A stretch of DNA of 64,000 nt from CAVWQV01 sp963757115 (GTDB lineage Bacteria > Pseudomonadota > Alphaproteobacteria > Acetobacterales > Acetobacteraceae): positions 62,001 through 126,000 of the forward strand of contig CAVWQV010000014.1 in NCBI GenBank assembly GCA_963757115.1, read 5' to 3'. The position numbers and the translations under genes are program-made. Positions 44,527-52,136 of this stretch are shown here, one piece after another. Each line of letters opens with the position of its first letter. Positions within the stretch are counted from its first letter, which is position 1. Below the pieces are notes generated by a model. It saw only the letters and a list, made by a program, of their open reading frames with translations, was not told the origin of the DNA and did not search any database.

Positions 44527-44585
44527 GGGCGCTAAACCGCCGATCGGGCTAGGCATGGAGGCTTGGCCGCCCGACCGCTTGCCCG

Positions 44586-44996
44586 TCAGCAGGGTTCAGG
44601 AAGAGCGCTCAGGGTCGTGCGGTGCAGAGTTTCAGTCCGGCCAAGGAATGGCAAGCTGAGATAGATCTGCGCCGTGATCGTATCGGCCGAAATAAGCTGC
44701 GCTGAAAGATCGTACGTGCGGCCGTTCGCCGGGTCGAAGAACCATCCGCTCGACCAGCGATTGTCGCCGTTGGGCTGCAAGCCCCAAATGATGGTTCGTC
44801 TGCATAGCGCAGGGGTGCGCAGCGCAGCGTCGCGGAGCCACACGACGCTGCCGCACAGTAACCCGCTGCACTCGAACACGCGCACCGCGACCTTGCCGGG
44901 AATGAGCCAGATCCCTTCCGGGACTGCGGCCTGGGGCTCGTGACCGACGATCAGAAGTACTCCGGTGAAGACGGCAGCCAGCAGCGATCGCTTCAT
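44586..44996 (-). CDS. DUF2147 exported protein
   Basis: This is a 136-residue protein with a signal peptide (MKRSLLAAVFTGVLLIVGHE, cleaved near QAA-VPE). The DUF2147 fold follows: PEGIWLIPGKVAVRVFECSG, LCGSVVWLRD, then the WSSGWFFDPANGRTYD segment and the end LGRTETLHRT. The family is a lipocalin-like periplasmic protein of unknown ligand. Several cysteines are present. Upstream starts (45008, 45014) would only lengthen the signal sequence. Confidence 0.87.
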   Translation of the reverse strand: MKRSLLAAVFTGVLLIVGHEPQAAVPEGIWLIPGKVAVRVFECSGLLCGSVVWLRDAALRTPALCRRTIIWGLQPNGDNRWSSGWFFDPANGRTYDLSAQLISADTITAQIYLSLPFLGRTETLHRTTLSALPEPC

Positions 44997-45032
44997 CAGC
45001 TCTCTCATTCCCAAATCTCAACGCAGATGGCG

Positions 45033-46226
45033 TCAGTGGCCGAGCGGGTGATCGACCGCGGCTACCCAGCGGCCCCCTCTAATCTGCGCCAGCCAAGCCT
45101 CGGTGGACCCGTGATGCTGGGTTGCACTCAGCGTCAGAGGCGGCGAGCCGAAAATATCTCGGTAGTTTTTGATGCTTTCAAGCGCGTTGATGAAGCCGTC
45201 TAAGGTCAGGTCCCGGCCAGCGCTTTCGAGCGCTACCAACGTGATTTGGGCCGCGCTGTAGCCCATCTCGCCCAGGAAATTGGGTGCGATGCCGAAGCGT
45301 TGCCGGTATTTCCGAGCGAACTCCTGCACCGCGGGGCGAGGGTCGTCCGGGTAGGCAATGAGCGACGGTGTCATGGCATAGTAACCCTCGCCTACTCCGC
45401 CCGGCGCCTCCGCCACCGCCGTGTCGTAGGACGCGAACTGGCCAAGGAAATCGACATTCCAGCCCATCTTGTGCGCCGTTGCCAAGATCAGGGTCGTGTC
45501 CCGTACAATCGTCCCGGTGGTGACGAGGTCACAGTCCGCCTCTCGCAGGCGGGTCAGCGCCGCCGAGAAATCCGTGTCGGTGGGCCGGTGGGCGGTCTCG
45601 CCGACCACGTGCAGACCCATTGCTTCGGTCTGCTCTCTCACGCCGGCAAATACGTCCTTTCCGAAATCGGTGTCCTGATACATCGCGCAGATGCGTTTCT
45701 TGCCCTTCTGCTCCACGAAAAACTTCACGCCGGCCCGCATCTGATCGTAGTACGACGCGAACTGGCCAAACTTCAGACGATGAAACGGCTCATACATCGA
45801 GCGAGCTGCCGTCAGCGGAAATACGTTGGGCACGCCATGCTCCAACTGGTTCGGCATGTTCGCGTTGTTCATCGGCGTCCCGCCATTGTTGACCATGATG
45901 AACACGTTGTCGCGGTTCAACATTTTATTCATGGCCTGCACGGCCCGGGGAACTTGATACTGATTGTCCTCCACAATGTATCTTATCTTGCGGCCGTTGA
46001 CGCCGCCCTTTTCGTTCGCTTCGTCGAACGCCATCCGGATTGCCTGGCTATTGTTGACGCCCTGGATCGCGGTCACTCCCGACAGGTCCGTAATGGTGCC
46101 GATCACGATTTCGGTGTCCGTAACACCCCGTGTCGGTTCCGCTGCCATCGAGGGTGAACTGAGAAGGACAAGAGCGGCAAACAACCTCGCCGTCATCGTA
46201 AGTCGCCGATCCTTATGGACGCTCAT
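45033..46226 (-). CDS. Branched-chain amino acid-type ABC transporter substrate-binding protein (orphan)
   Basis: This 397-residue periplasmic protein has a signal peptide (LFAALVLLSSPSMAAEP) and the LivJ-like fold: EIVIGTITDLSGVTAIQG, IRMAFDEANEKGGVNGRKI, YEDNQY-type strand, VPNVFPLTAARSMYEPF and YQDTDFGKDVFAGV. GGGAG precedes ATG 46226. No permease or ATPase genes are nearby, so it either serves a distant LivHMGF system or acts as a sensor protein. Ligands of the family include amino acids, amides and aromatic acids. Confidence 0.9.
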   Translation of the reverse strand: MSVHKDRRLTMTARLFAALVLLSSPSMAAEPTRGVTDTEIVIGTITDLSGVTAIQGVNNSQAIRMAFDEANEKGGVNGRKIRYIVEDNQYQVPRAVQAMNKMLNRDNVFIMVNNGGTPMNNANMPNQLEHGVPNVFPLTAARSMYEPFHRLKFGQFASYYDQMRAGVKFFVEQKGKKRICAMYQDTDFGKDVFAGVREQTEAMGLHVVGETAHRPTDTDFSAALTRLREADCDLVTTGTIVRDTTLILATAHKMGWNVDFLGQFASYDTAVAEAPGGVGEGYYAMTPSLIAYPDDPRPAVQEFARKYRQRFGIAPNFLGEMGYSAAQITLVALESAGRDLTLDGFINALESIKNYRDIFGSPPLTLSATQHHGSTEAWLAQIRGGRWVAAVDHPLGH

Positions 46227-46351
46227 CTTGCTGTCTCCCGGGCCGAACGTCGCCGGCTTTTTCCCTGAGTGCTGCTCGTCACCATCCTATCCCGAAGGTC
46301 CGGCTTTCCCCAAATGAAGCAGCAGAGTCCCGGTGTCCAGTGGGCTGGATT

Positions 46352-47989
46352 TTACTCCTGAAGTCCGCCTAAGCGGAGGCCTTCGGCGTAGCGGTTCAAA
46401 TCTTCCGGCCGCCTCAGCGGCGAACGTCGGACTGCTTCAGTCACCGAGAAGCCGGGCTCAATCGCCTGTAATCGGGCGCAAGCCTCGTGAGCCTCACTAA
46501 CCCGCCGGAGATATCCCAGACCCATAAGCAAGAATTTCCAGCTGGAAGAAAAACTGGGTTTGAGTTGCACGCTCAGTCTGCCGAGTTCGGTTGCTCTTTC
46601 ATAGTTGCCCAGCATGAGATGGGGAAGCATCAACGAAACATCGAAGAAGAATGCGTGAGGATCAAAGGGTGAGAGGCGGCGGGCCGTCTCAATGCGTCCA
46701 ATAGCCTCTTGATGATGGCCCAGATAGCAATGAGCTAGTCCCGACATCATCCACGCCCAGGCCAATGCGGGATTGAGCGCCAAAGCACGATCGTGGAGGG
46801 TGAGCGCTTCTTCTGTCTGTTTGGCGAGAAAGCCTCGGACATGGCCCGCGATCGTCAGCGCGCGCGCGTCCCACGGATCCAACATGATCGCACGATCAGC
46901 GAGTGCATTGGCGCGAGCAGTTGCCTCGCCCGGCGTGGGTTCCCAGCCCTGTCCCAGCGCCATCACGTGCCAGTGGGCGAACCATGCGTGGGCTGCCGCA
47001 TTCTCGGGGGCAAGTCGGACCGCTTCCTCCAACAGGTGCCCGGCTATCTCGAACCCGTCCCGGTCCAAGCGGTAGATCGCGGGAACCGCGGCGAGAACCA
47101 GCGCCGATGATGATAGATGACCGTCTCGAGCCTGCTGCTCGGATGCTCGAGCGCCTTCGCGAAGCAAGAGCTCGGAATCTACCTGGGCAGCGGTTTGCTC
47201 CACGATGCGATCGTGGAAGCCGAGAAGGTCCGAGGAGAAACCGTCGAAATTTCGCGCCCAGATCACCTCGGCGCCAGCTCGCATGTCCTGCAACCGCAGT
47301 GTCACACGGATCAGGTCGCCGATGCGACGCACGGCGCCTCCGAGCACGTACTCCGCGTTGTCATCAGTCGCGCCCTGACCCGACGCGCCCCCTAGTGTCA
47401 CGCAGGGTATCCAACGAAATCGGGAAAGCGCGGCCGCGATCTCCTCGCCGAGACCTTCGGCGAGCACGCTTTCATCGTGACCGCCGAATGAGCGAAGCTG
47501 CCGAACGCCGACGCGCGCGACGCGCTCCGCGGGCGTTACGGCCGGTTTGACGGCCCCGCTTGTCTGCCCCTCGCGGATCCATGCGTCGAAGGCCGGATCA
47601 AGGCCGAACAGGTCCTCCATGAGGACCCCAGCCGCCTCGGAGCCCGCGTCTCGAACGTCGAGCCAGAAAGAGTTTTCAACCATCCGCAACTGCTCGCGGT
47701 CAGCCTCGATGATGCCTGGACCGAGGTCCACGAAAAGGCCCTGGATCTCATGGACGCATTGGCGTAGAGAGCCGCGAGCTTGCTCGCGCTCCCTTCGGCT
47801 CCAAAGCAGGGAGGTAATGCGCAACCGAGATACCGGGCGCGGCGCGGACAGCGCAAGAATGGCGAGAACGGCACGCGCTTTGCGGCTCCGTGGCAGAACG
47901 CTGTTTCCAGCCGAATCCATGGCCTGCATGGGCCCGATCAAATGCAGCCAAATTCGGGGCGCCGCCTCGGTGTGGCGCGCAACGGACAT
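46352..47989 (-). CDS. SARP/BTAD-like transcriptional activator with TPR repeats
   Basis: This 545-residue protein has an N-terminal winged-helix domain (IWLHLIGPMQAMD, SRKARAVLAILALS, SRLRITSLLWSRREREQARG) of the OmpR/SARP type and a short BTAD-like linker. A TolB/adenylyl-cyclase-like alpha-beta segment follows (YVLGGAVRRIGDLIRVTLRL, WARNFDG), then at least five TPR-like repeats (ALALNPALAWAWMMSGLAHC). There is no receiver or ATPase domain. It is divergent from the repeat-peptide cassette, 268 bases away, and may control it. Confidence 0.85.
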   Translation of the reverse strand: MSVARHTEAAPRIWLHLIGPMQAMDSAGNSVLPRSRKARAVLAILALSAPRPVSRLRITSLLWSRREREQARGSLRQCVHEIQGLFVDLGPGIIEADREQLRMVENSFWLDVRDAGSEAAGVLMEDLFGLDPAFDAWIREGQTSGAVKPAVTPAERVARVGVRQLRSFGGHDESVLAEGLGEEIAAALSRFRWIPCVTLGGASGQGATDDNAEYVLGGAVRRIGDLIRVTLRLQDMRAGAEVIWARNFDGFSSDLLGFHDRIVEQTAAQVDSELLLREGARASEQQARDGHLSSSALVLAAVPAIYRLDRDGFEIAGHLLEEAVRLAPENAAAHAWFAHWHVMALGQGWEPTPGEATARANALADRAIMLDPWDARALTIAGHVRGFLAKQTEEALTLHDRALALNPALAWAWMMSGLAHCYLGHHQEAIGRIETARRLSPFDPHAFFFDVSLMLPHLMLGNYERATELGRLSVQLKPSFSSSWKFLLMGLGYLRRVSEAHEACARLQAIEPGFSVTEAVRRSPLRRPEDLNRYAEGLRLGGLQE

Positions 47990-48071
47990 TAAGCAGCTCC
48001 TGAGATCGGCCAGAAACTATCCAAACGAGCGCTTCAGTATCAAGCGCGGTATATAATTGGGAAAAAAGTCC

Positions 48072-48100
48072 TTGACGGACGAGGGTATGCCCCTTATGTC
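48072..48100 (+). promoter_or_regulatory. Strong sigma-70-like promoter for the repeat-peptide cassette
   Basis: TTGACG (48072-48077) and TATGTC (48095-48100) are separated by exactly 17 bases. The predicted transcription start is near 48107, about 150 bases upstream of the peptide gene, leaving a leader that contains a large hairpin. Confidence 0.6.
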
Positions 48101-48154
48101 GCTTCGTGTCGACGGGCGAACTGTGTCCGCTGGCTACGTTTCCACTGATACCTC

Positions 48155-48194
48155 AATGGCCCGGCCGCCCCGCTTTCTTGGGCGCCGGGCCATT
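48155..48194 (+). promoter_or_regulatory. Large leader hairpin upstream of the repeat peptide
   Basis: AATGGCCCGG and CCGGGCCATT pair perfectly, with an inner CGCCC/GGGCG stem separated by one unpaired C, around the loop CGCTTTCTT (approximate). It lies between the predicted promoter and the peptide gene. There is no T-run after it, so it is more likely an attenuator, RNA-stability element or protein-binding site than a simple terminator. Confidence 0.55.
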
Positions 48195-48257
48195 TGCGTT
48201 GGAAATGCGCCAGCAGCGCTCGGGATGACAACCGCATCAACCAGGCAGGAACTTACG

Positions 48258-48425
48258 ATGATGAATTTTGTTGCGACCTCTGCGCTTCGTCCCGAGATCG
48301 CCGATGCGGGCCGCATCCGGCTCGGTGCCGCCGGCAGGCGGCGTCCGGCTCCCCCGGCTGCGATCGCCGACGCCGGCAAGATTCGCGTCGGTGCCGCTGG
48401 GCGGATCCGTCCTTCCGCCCGCTGA
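48258..48425 (+). CDS. 55-residue repeat peptide, possible modified-peptide precursor
   Basis: A short leader (MMNFVATSALRP) is followed by two 19-residue repeats at residues 13-31 and 35-53. Both read (E/A)-IADAG-(R/K)-IR-(L/V)-GAAGR-x-RP-(A/S) and are separated by PPA. The two copies differ at many third codon positions (gat/gac, gcg/gcc, atc/att, cgg/cgc, ccg/cct) while the amino acids are nearly identical, so the protein sequence is under selection. AGGA precedes the ATG. The peptide is strongly basic and has no cysteine. The terminator-like hairpin behind it and the following DUF6065-like gene recall precursor-peptide operons. No known peptide class was recognised. Confidence 0.7.
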   Translation: MMNFVATSALRPEIADAGRIRLGAAGRRRPAPPAAIADAGKIRVGAAGRIRPSAR

Positions 48426-48440
48426 TTTACAGTCCGTTCC

Positions 48441-48467
48441 GCACGGCGGGTGCAGCACCCGCCGTGC
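48441..48467 (+). terminator. Perfect palindrome after the repeat peptide
   Basis: GCACGGCGGGTGC-A-GCACCCGCCGTGC is a 27-base perfect inverted repeat (effective loop 3-5 bases) followed by ATTTT. It begins 15 bases after the peptide stop and ends 32 bases before the next start. It fits an attenuating terminator that gives much peptide and little of the downstream protein. Confidence 0.85.
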
Positions 48468-48499
48468 ATTTTCCGCCATCAGATAAACGAACGGTTCCC

Positions 48500-49279
48500 A
48501 TGCTCCAGCCGCCCGACGTCCGCTTTCATCGGCTGATTGCAGACGCGCCGACGCCGCACCGCGCCGATCGCTCCGGAAATGGAACGCTGCCGATGAGGGC
48601 AGCCCGCTACTGCGACGCGGTAACGAGTGCTGCCGCGTTCGGTTGGCACGTCTACGCGCCGATGAGCTTCTCCTTGTTTTTCGACGGCCAGGAAATCTTC
48701 TGGACCTACGGCGACATCGACACCTGGTTACCACTCGCCGCCGCGCAGTTTCCGCACTTCGCCTCTGCGTTCGACAAGTGCGCTCCAGAAGAAGCACAAG
48801 GCTGCTCCCCGCCCTTTCTGACGGCGCTCCCGGAGGCGGGGGTCGTGCAGATCTGGACCGGCCTCATTGCCACGACGTCTTGGGGCTGGAGCGCGCTGAT
48901 TCGTTCCCCGGCCAACGTTCCAACGATCGGCGGTATTGCGCTGTTTGAAGGCATCATCGAGACCGACCGCTGGTTTGGCCCGCTGTTCGTCAACGTGCGG
49001 CTGACGCGAACCCACAGCCCCGTACATCTCACTACCGAGACGGCTCTTGCCCAGGTGCAACCGCTCCCTCGCGCGGCTTACTCGGACGAAGCGCTCGACT
49101 GCTTCGTGGTAAGCGATCATCTCGAGGCCGCCGATTGGGCGCGCTACATCGAAACGATCGTGCGTCCCAACGCGGACCCGGAACGCCCGCAGGGAAGCTA
49201 CGCAGTGACGGCGCGAAAGCGCCGTAAAGCGGAGTGTCCGTTCTCCGGGCTGCGCCGGTCCGCCAACTCCGCCGCATGA
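48500..49279 (+). CDS. DUF6065-like protein downstream of the repeat peptide
   Basis: This is a 259-residue soluble protein with aromatic-rich conserved-looking blocks: AFGWHVYAPMSFSLFFDGQE, VVQIWTGLIATTSWGWSALI, then SPANVPTIGGIALFEGIIET and RWFGPLFVNVRLTR. This pattern (GW-x-P start, W-GW-L-x-R-PxN centre, ETDW-x-P end) fits DUF6065, a family without known function. The C-terminus is basic (ARKRRKAEC). There is no signal peptide. The start is ATG 48500. The gene probably depends on readthrough from the peptide promoter. An enzyme or binding partner for the peptide is an inference from position only. Confidence 0.7.
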   Translation: MLQPPDVRFHRLIADAPTPHRADRSGNGTLPMRAARYCDAVTSAAAFGWHVYAPMSFSLFFDGQEIFWTYGDIDTWLPLAAAQFPHFASAFDKCAPEEAQGCSPPFLTALPEAGVVQIWTGLIATTSWGWSALIRSPANVPTIGGIALFEGIIETDRWFGPLFVNVRLTRTHSPVHLTTETALAQVQPLPRAAYSDEALDCFVVSDHLEAADWARYIETIVRPNADPERPQGSYAVTARKRRKAECPFSGLRRSANSAA

Positions 49280-49296
49280 TATGGCCGTCGGCCAGC

Positions 49297-49767
49297 CTAT
49301 ACGGGTCTGACGCTGGGTTCTCTTCCAAACAGGCCGGAACGGAAGAGAAAATCTACCACGTCGCCCAGGCCCGGCGCGTCCTGTAACTTCAGGACGTTGG
49401 TCAAGCCCCAAATCTCTTCCACGGCATCCGCCGCCCCCAGGAGAGAGTTATCCGCCCCGGTGATGAGCATAAGGGGCAAGCTTGGTTGGTGGCTCGCGAC
49501 CATCTTCATGATGTGACAGCCGTCCTGTGCGCCGCCTTCCAGCTCGCATATTACCGCGATCGGCTCCAATTTTTCGAGCAAAGCGCCGAGATCGGAATCG
49601 GTCGCGACGCGCTCCATGGGAAGATCGAGAAACTCGCAGATGTAACCGACGGTGCGGGACAACCGCGGCCGGTCCTCGACCACGAGCACGGCTTGCCCTC
49701 TCCCGATCGCTCCAGGCAATGAGCCGCCGCAATTCCTGCCCCCCTCAGCCATCATGAGCATTCCCAT
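49297..49767 (-). CDS. Stand-alone pseudo-receiver domain protein
   Basis: This 156-residue protein has a CheY-like receiver at residues about 24-145. The acidic pair is present (VVEDRPRLS, E31/D32), as are the Thr (LMLITGAD, T103) and the Lys (NVLKLQD, K127), but the phosphoacceptor position is Glu (VICELEGGAQDG, E75), seven residues before the DG as in normal receivers. It therefore cannot be phosphorylated in the usual way and may mimic the phosphorylated state. There is no output domain. GAGGTG precedes ATG 49767. It ends 18 bases from the convergent DUF6065-like gene. Confidence 0.8.
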   Translation of the reverse strand: MGMLMMAEGGRNCGGSLPGAIGRGQAVLVVEDRPRLSRTVGYICEFLDLPMERVATDSDLGALLEKLEPIAVICELEGGAQDGCHIMKMVASHQPSLPLMLITGADNSLLGAADAVEEIWGLTNVLKLQDAPGLGDVVDFLFRSGLFGREPSVRPV

Positions 49768-49998
49768 CGTCACCTCTGATTTTGGTGCGCATCGGCGAAA
49801 GCCATCATCGCCCAAAACTCAGGCAAACAGGGCGCGATGGCGAATTAGTTCACCGTGAATGTCGTGATTTGACCGTTAGCGTTCAGATCATGTGCCTCCA
49901 CGTTAACTGATAGGCAAGCAGGTTGCGCATCCCGGACCCCCGTGCCGCAGGCTGACGCCCGGACGTAGCGCTCGACCGCAGGCAGCTGGCTCTCTCGC

Positions 49999-50403
49999 TC
50001 ATCCTCGCGTCAACCGCACGTCCCATGTGCAGGTTGCCGACGTGAGCACTCCTTCGATTACCTGAGTGTCGGCTGGCCCGGGGCTTGCCCGGCCGCTGAA
50101 GGTGATGGACAGCTTCTGGTGGTTGCCGCCGATCCGGGAGAGCTCCCCCTGCAATCTGTCCCGGTCGACCGTTCCGCGCAGCATCGTGGTCGAGCCAAAC
50201 GGGTCGAAGGCGAACGCCTCGTTCCCAATCCGCATGAGGCCGTGGTGCTCCTGGCTGCCGCACGCTGCATCACGCGCTCTGACGCTGCCGGACCAGCGGC
50301 CTTCCAGGTTGGTCCCAACGCTGGCGAGACCAGCGCACCCGCTGAGGGCGCACGCAGCAAGCAAGGCAGCAAGGATGCTTGTGTTTGATGCGGCAGCGCT
50401 CAT
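49999..50403 (-). CDS. Lipoprotein of unknown function
   Basis: This is a 134-residue protein with a lipoprotein signal: ILAALLAACALSGCAGL, lipobox LSGC. The mature part (LEGRWSGSVRARDAAC, MRIGNEAFAFDPF, then GTVDRDRLQGELSRIGG and LTSATCTWDVRL) looks like a small beta-barrel domain of the type that begins with GxWxG. No family was recognised. It lies just left of the phage module and is transcribed away from it. Confidence 0.75.
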   Translation of the reverse strand: MSAAASNTSILAALLAACALSGCAGLASVGTNLEGRWSGSVRARDAACGSQEHHGLMRIGNEAFAFDPFGSTTMLRGTVDRDRLQGELSRIGGNHQKLSITFSGRASPGPADTQVIEGVLTSATCTWDVRLTRG

Positions 50404-50566
50404 CCGACGGCGATTGGGCCCACGCACTGATCTCTCTCACTTGTCGTAAGCCCTCAGCTTAACGGCCTCCTCGCCATGCGCCAAACGGGTCTACTCCGGG
50501 CGGAAGCGCAGGCCGATCCGGGTCGCAAACGATCCACGTGATCGCGCCAATTCGATTTTTTTCTTC

Positions 50567-50598
50567 TTGCCCAGGAGCCCCAGAAAACAGTATATATT
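50567..50598 (+). promoter_or_regulatory. Candidate promoter of the phage module
   Basis: TTGCCC (50567-50572) and TATATA (50591-50596) are 18 bases apart, in an AT-rich pocket that follows a T-run at 50556-50567. The predicted start of transcription is near 50603, almost at an in-frame ATG (50604) and 57 bases before the more likely ATG 50661. Confidence 0.45.
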
Positions 50599-50660
50599 TC
50601 GACATGATGGAGTTGTGCGCGCGGAACTCCGTCCGCACCCCAGACATCGAACGTTATGCC

Positions 50661-52073
50661 ATGACAAACTCCGATGTCTCGGGGACAAATCCCACGAGCT
50701 CGGAGCCACCGTTCGAGAGCTTCTCCCTCGAGCAATGGGCTGACCGGGTGTTGTCCCCGATCGGGCTCAGCCCGGCGGCGCACCACAAGTTTCTTATTGG
50801 GCAACTCGAGGCAGTCAGCAGTGGAGACGTCGACCGCCTAATGATTCTGATGCCGCCGGGTTCCGCCAAGTCGACCTATGCATCGGTGCTCTTCCCAGCC
50901 TGGTGGTTCTCTCGCCATCCTTCAAGCAGCGTCATCGCCGCGTCACACACAGCAGACCTCGCCAGCTATTTTGGGCGGCAAGTGCGCAACCTCATTGCGG
51001 AGTACTCGACTGATCTCGGGTACGGTCTCGCAAACGACAACCGATCCGCGGCACGTTGGCAGACGACTAAGCGCGGCACGTATTTCGCCGCCGGGGTGCG
51101 GGGTCCGATCACCGGGCGGCGCGCCGATCTCGTCATTATCGATGATCCGGTGAAGTCGCATGCAGAAGCGGACAGTGCGGTTTATCGCGAGAACGTTTGG
51201 AACTGGTATCGTGCGGACCTCGTCACGCGGCTAAGGCCCGGCGCCCGGGTCGTGCTCATCATGACCAGGTGGCATGAGGACGACCTCGGCGGGCGGTTGT
51301 TGTCGCAGAACGAAGGCGAGTGGCGTCTCGTTCGATTTCCGGCCTTGGCTGAAGACAATGACCCGCTCGGGCGTCGCTTTGGCGAACCGCTGTGGCCCGA
51401 ATGGGAGAACGCCGCCGCCCTCGCCAGAAAGCGCGAAATGGTCGGCGACCGCGTCTGGTCCGCGCTGTTCCAGCAAAGCCCTCGGCCTTCCGGTGGTGGT
51501 CTGTTCCGTGTCAAAGACGTGACTATCCTCGAAGAGATGCCAGCTAATACCGGACGCACCGTGCGCGCCTGGGATCTGGCCGCCACGGCGCAAGTCGGGG
51601 GAAACGATCCCGACTGGACGGTGGGCGTCAAGCTCCAGCGAAACGAGATTGGCCGTTTCGCGGTGCTAGACGTTGTTCGCCTTCGGGGGAGTCCCGGTAT
51701 GGTCGATGAGGCAATCACCCGGACCGCCGCGTTGGACGGCCGAAACGTCACGATTGGCCTACCGGACGATCCGGGCGCCGGCGGAAAATTCATGGTGTCT
51801 AGTCTGACGGCACGGCTGGCCGGCTACCGAGTGGTGAGTTCGCGCGAGGTCGGTAGCAAAACTTCGCGGGCGGGACCTGTCGCGGCACAGGTCGAAGCTG
51901 GAAACCTCGGCATCCTCCATGCAAGCTGGAACCGGTCCTTTCTCGAGGAACTAGGCGGCTTTCCTTACGCAAAGAAAGACGATCAGGTCGACGCCCTATC
52001 CCGGGCGTTTGCGATGCTGGTCGATGTTGCCGCCCCCGCTCGCCGCCTCGCTGTCCCCCTGCTCGCGCGCTAA
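50661..52073 (+). CDS. Phage terminase large subunit
   Basis: This roughly 470-residue DNA-packaging motor has an N-terminal ATPase domain (MILMPPGSAKSTYAS as Walker A, VIIDDPVKSHAEAD as Walker B, IMTRWHEDDLGG as the coupling segment) and a C-terminal RNase H-like nuclease (VRAWDLAAT, VGLPDDPG-type strand, KKDDQVDALSRAF with the last aspartates). The start is uncertain: ATG 50604 (leaderless from the predicted promoter) or ATG 50661, neither with a clear Shine-Dalgarno. No small subunit precedes it. Confidence 0.93.
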   Translation: MTNSDVSGTNPTSSEPPFESFSLEQWADRVLSPIGLSPAAHHKFLIGQLEAVSSGDVDRLMILMPPGSAKSTYASVLFPAWWFSRHPSSSVIAASHTADLASYFGRQVRNLIAEYSTDLGYGLANDNRSAARWQTTKRGTYFAAGVRGPITGRRADLVIIDDPVKSHAEADSAVYRENVWNWYRADLVTRLRPGARVVLIMTRWHEDDLGGRLLSQNEGEWRLVRFPALAEDNDPLGRRFGEPLWPEWENAAALARKREMVGDRVWSALFQQSPRPSGGGLFRVKDVTILEEMPANTGRTVRAWDLAATAQVGGNDPDWTVGVKLQRNEIGRFAVLDVVRLRGSPGMVDEAITRTAALDGRNVTIGLPDDPGAGGKFMVSSLTARLAGYRVVSSREVGSKTSRAGPVAAQVEAGNLGILHASWNRSFLEELGGFPYAKKDDQVDALSRAFAMLVDVAAPARRLAVPLLAR

Positions 52074-52136
52074 CCAAAAGCACGCGCGCCGGATGTGGTG
52101 CTGCGCCTAATCGCTATGCCGTAGTCGGGGCCCTGG

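Noticed and set aside
50404..50603. Possible attachment site at the left end of the phage module
   Set aside because: No tRNA gene and no repeat of this region was found elsewhere in the window; the right end is outside it, so nothing can be claimed.
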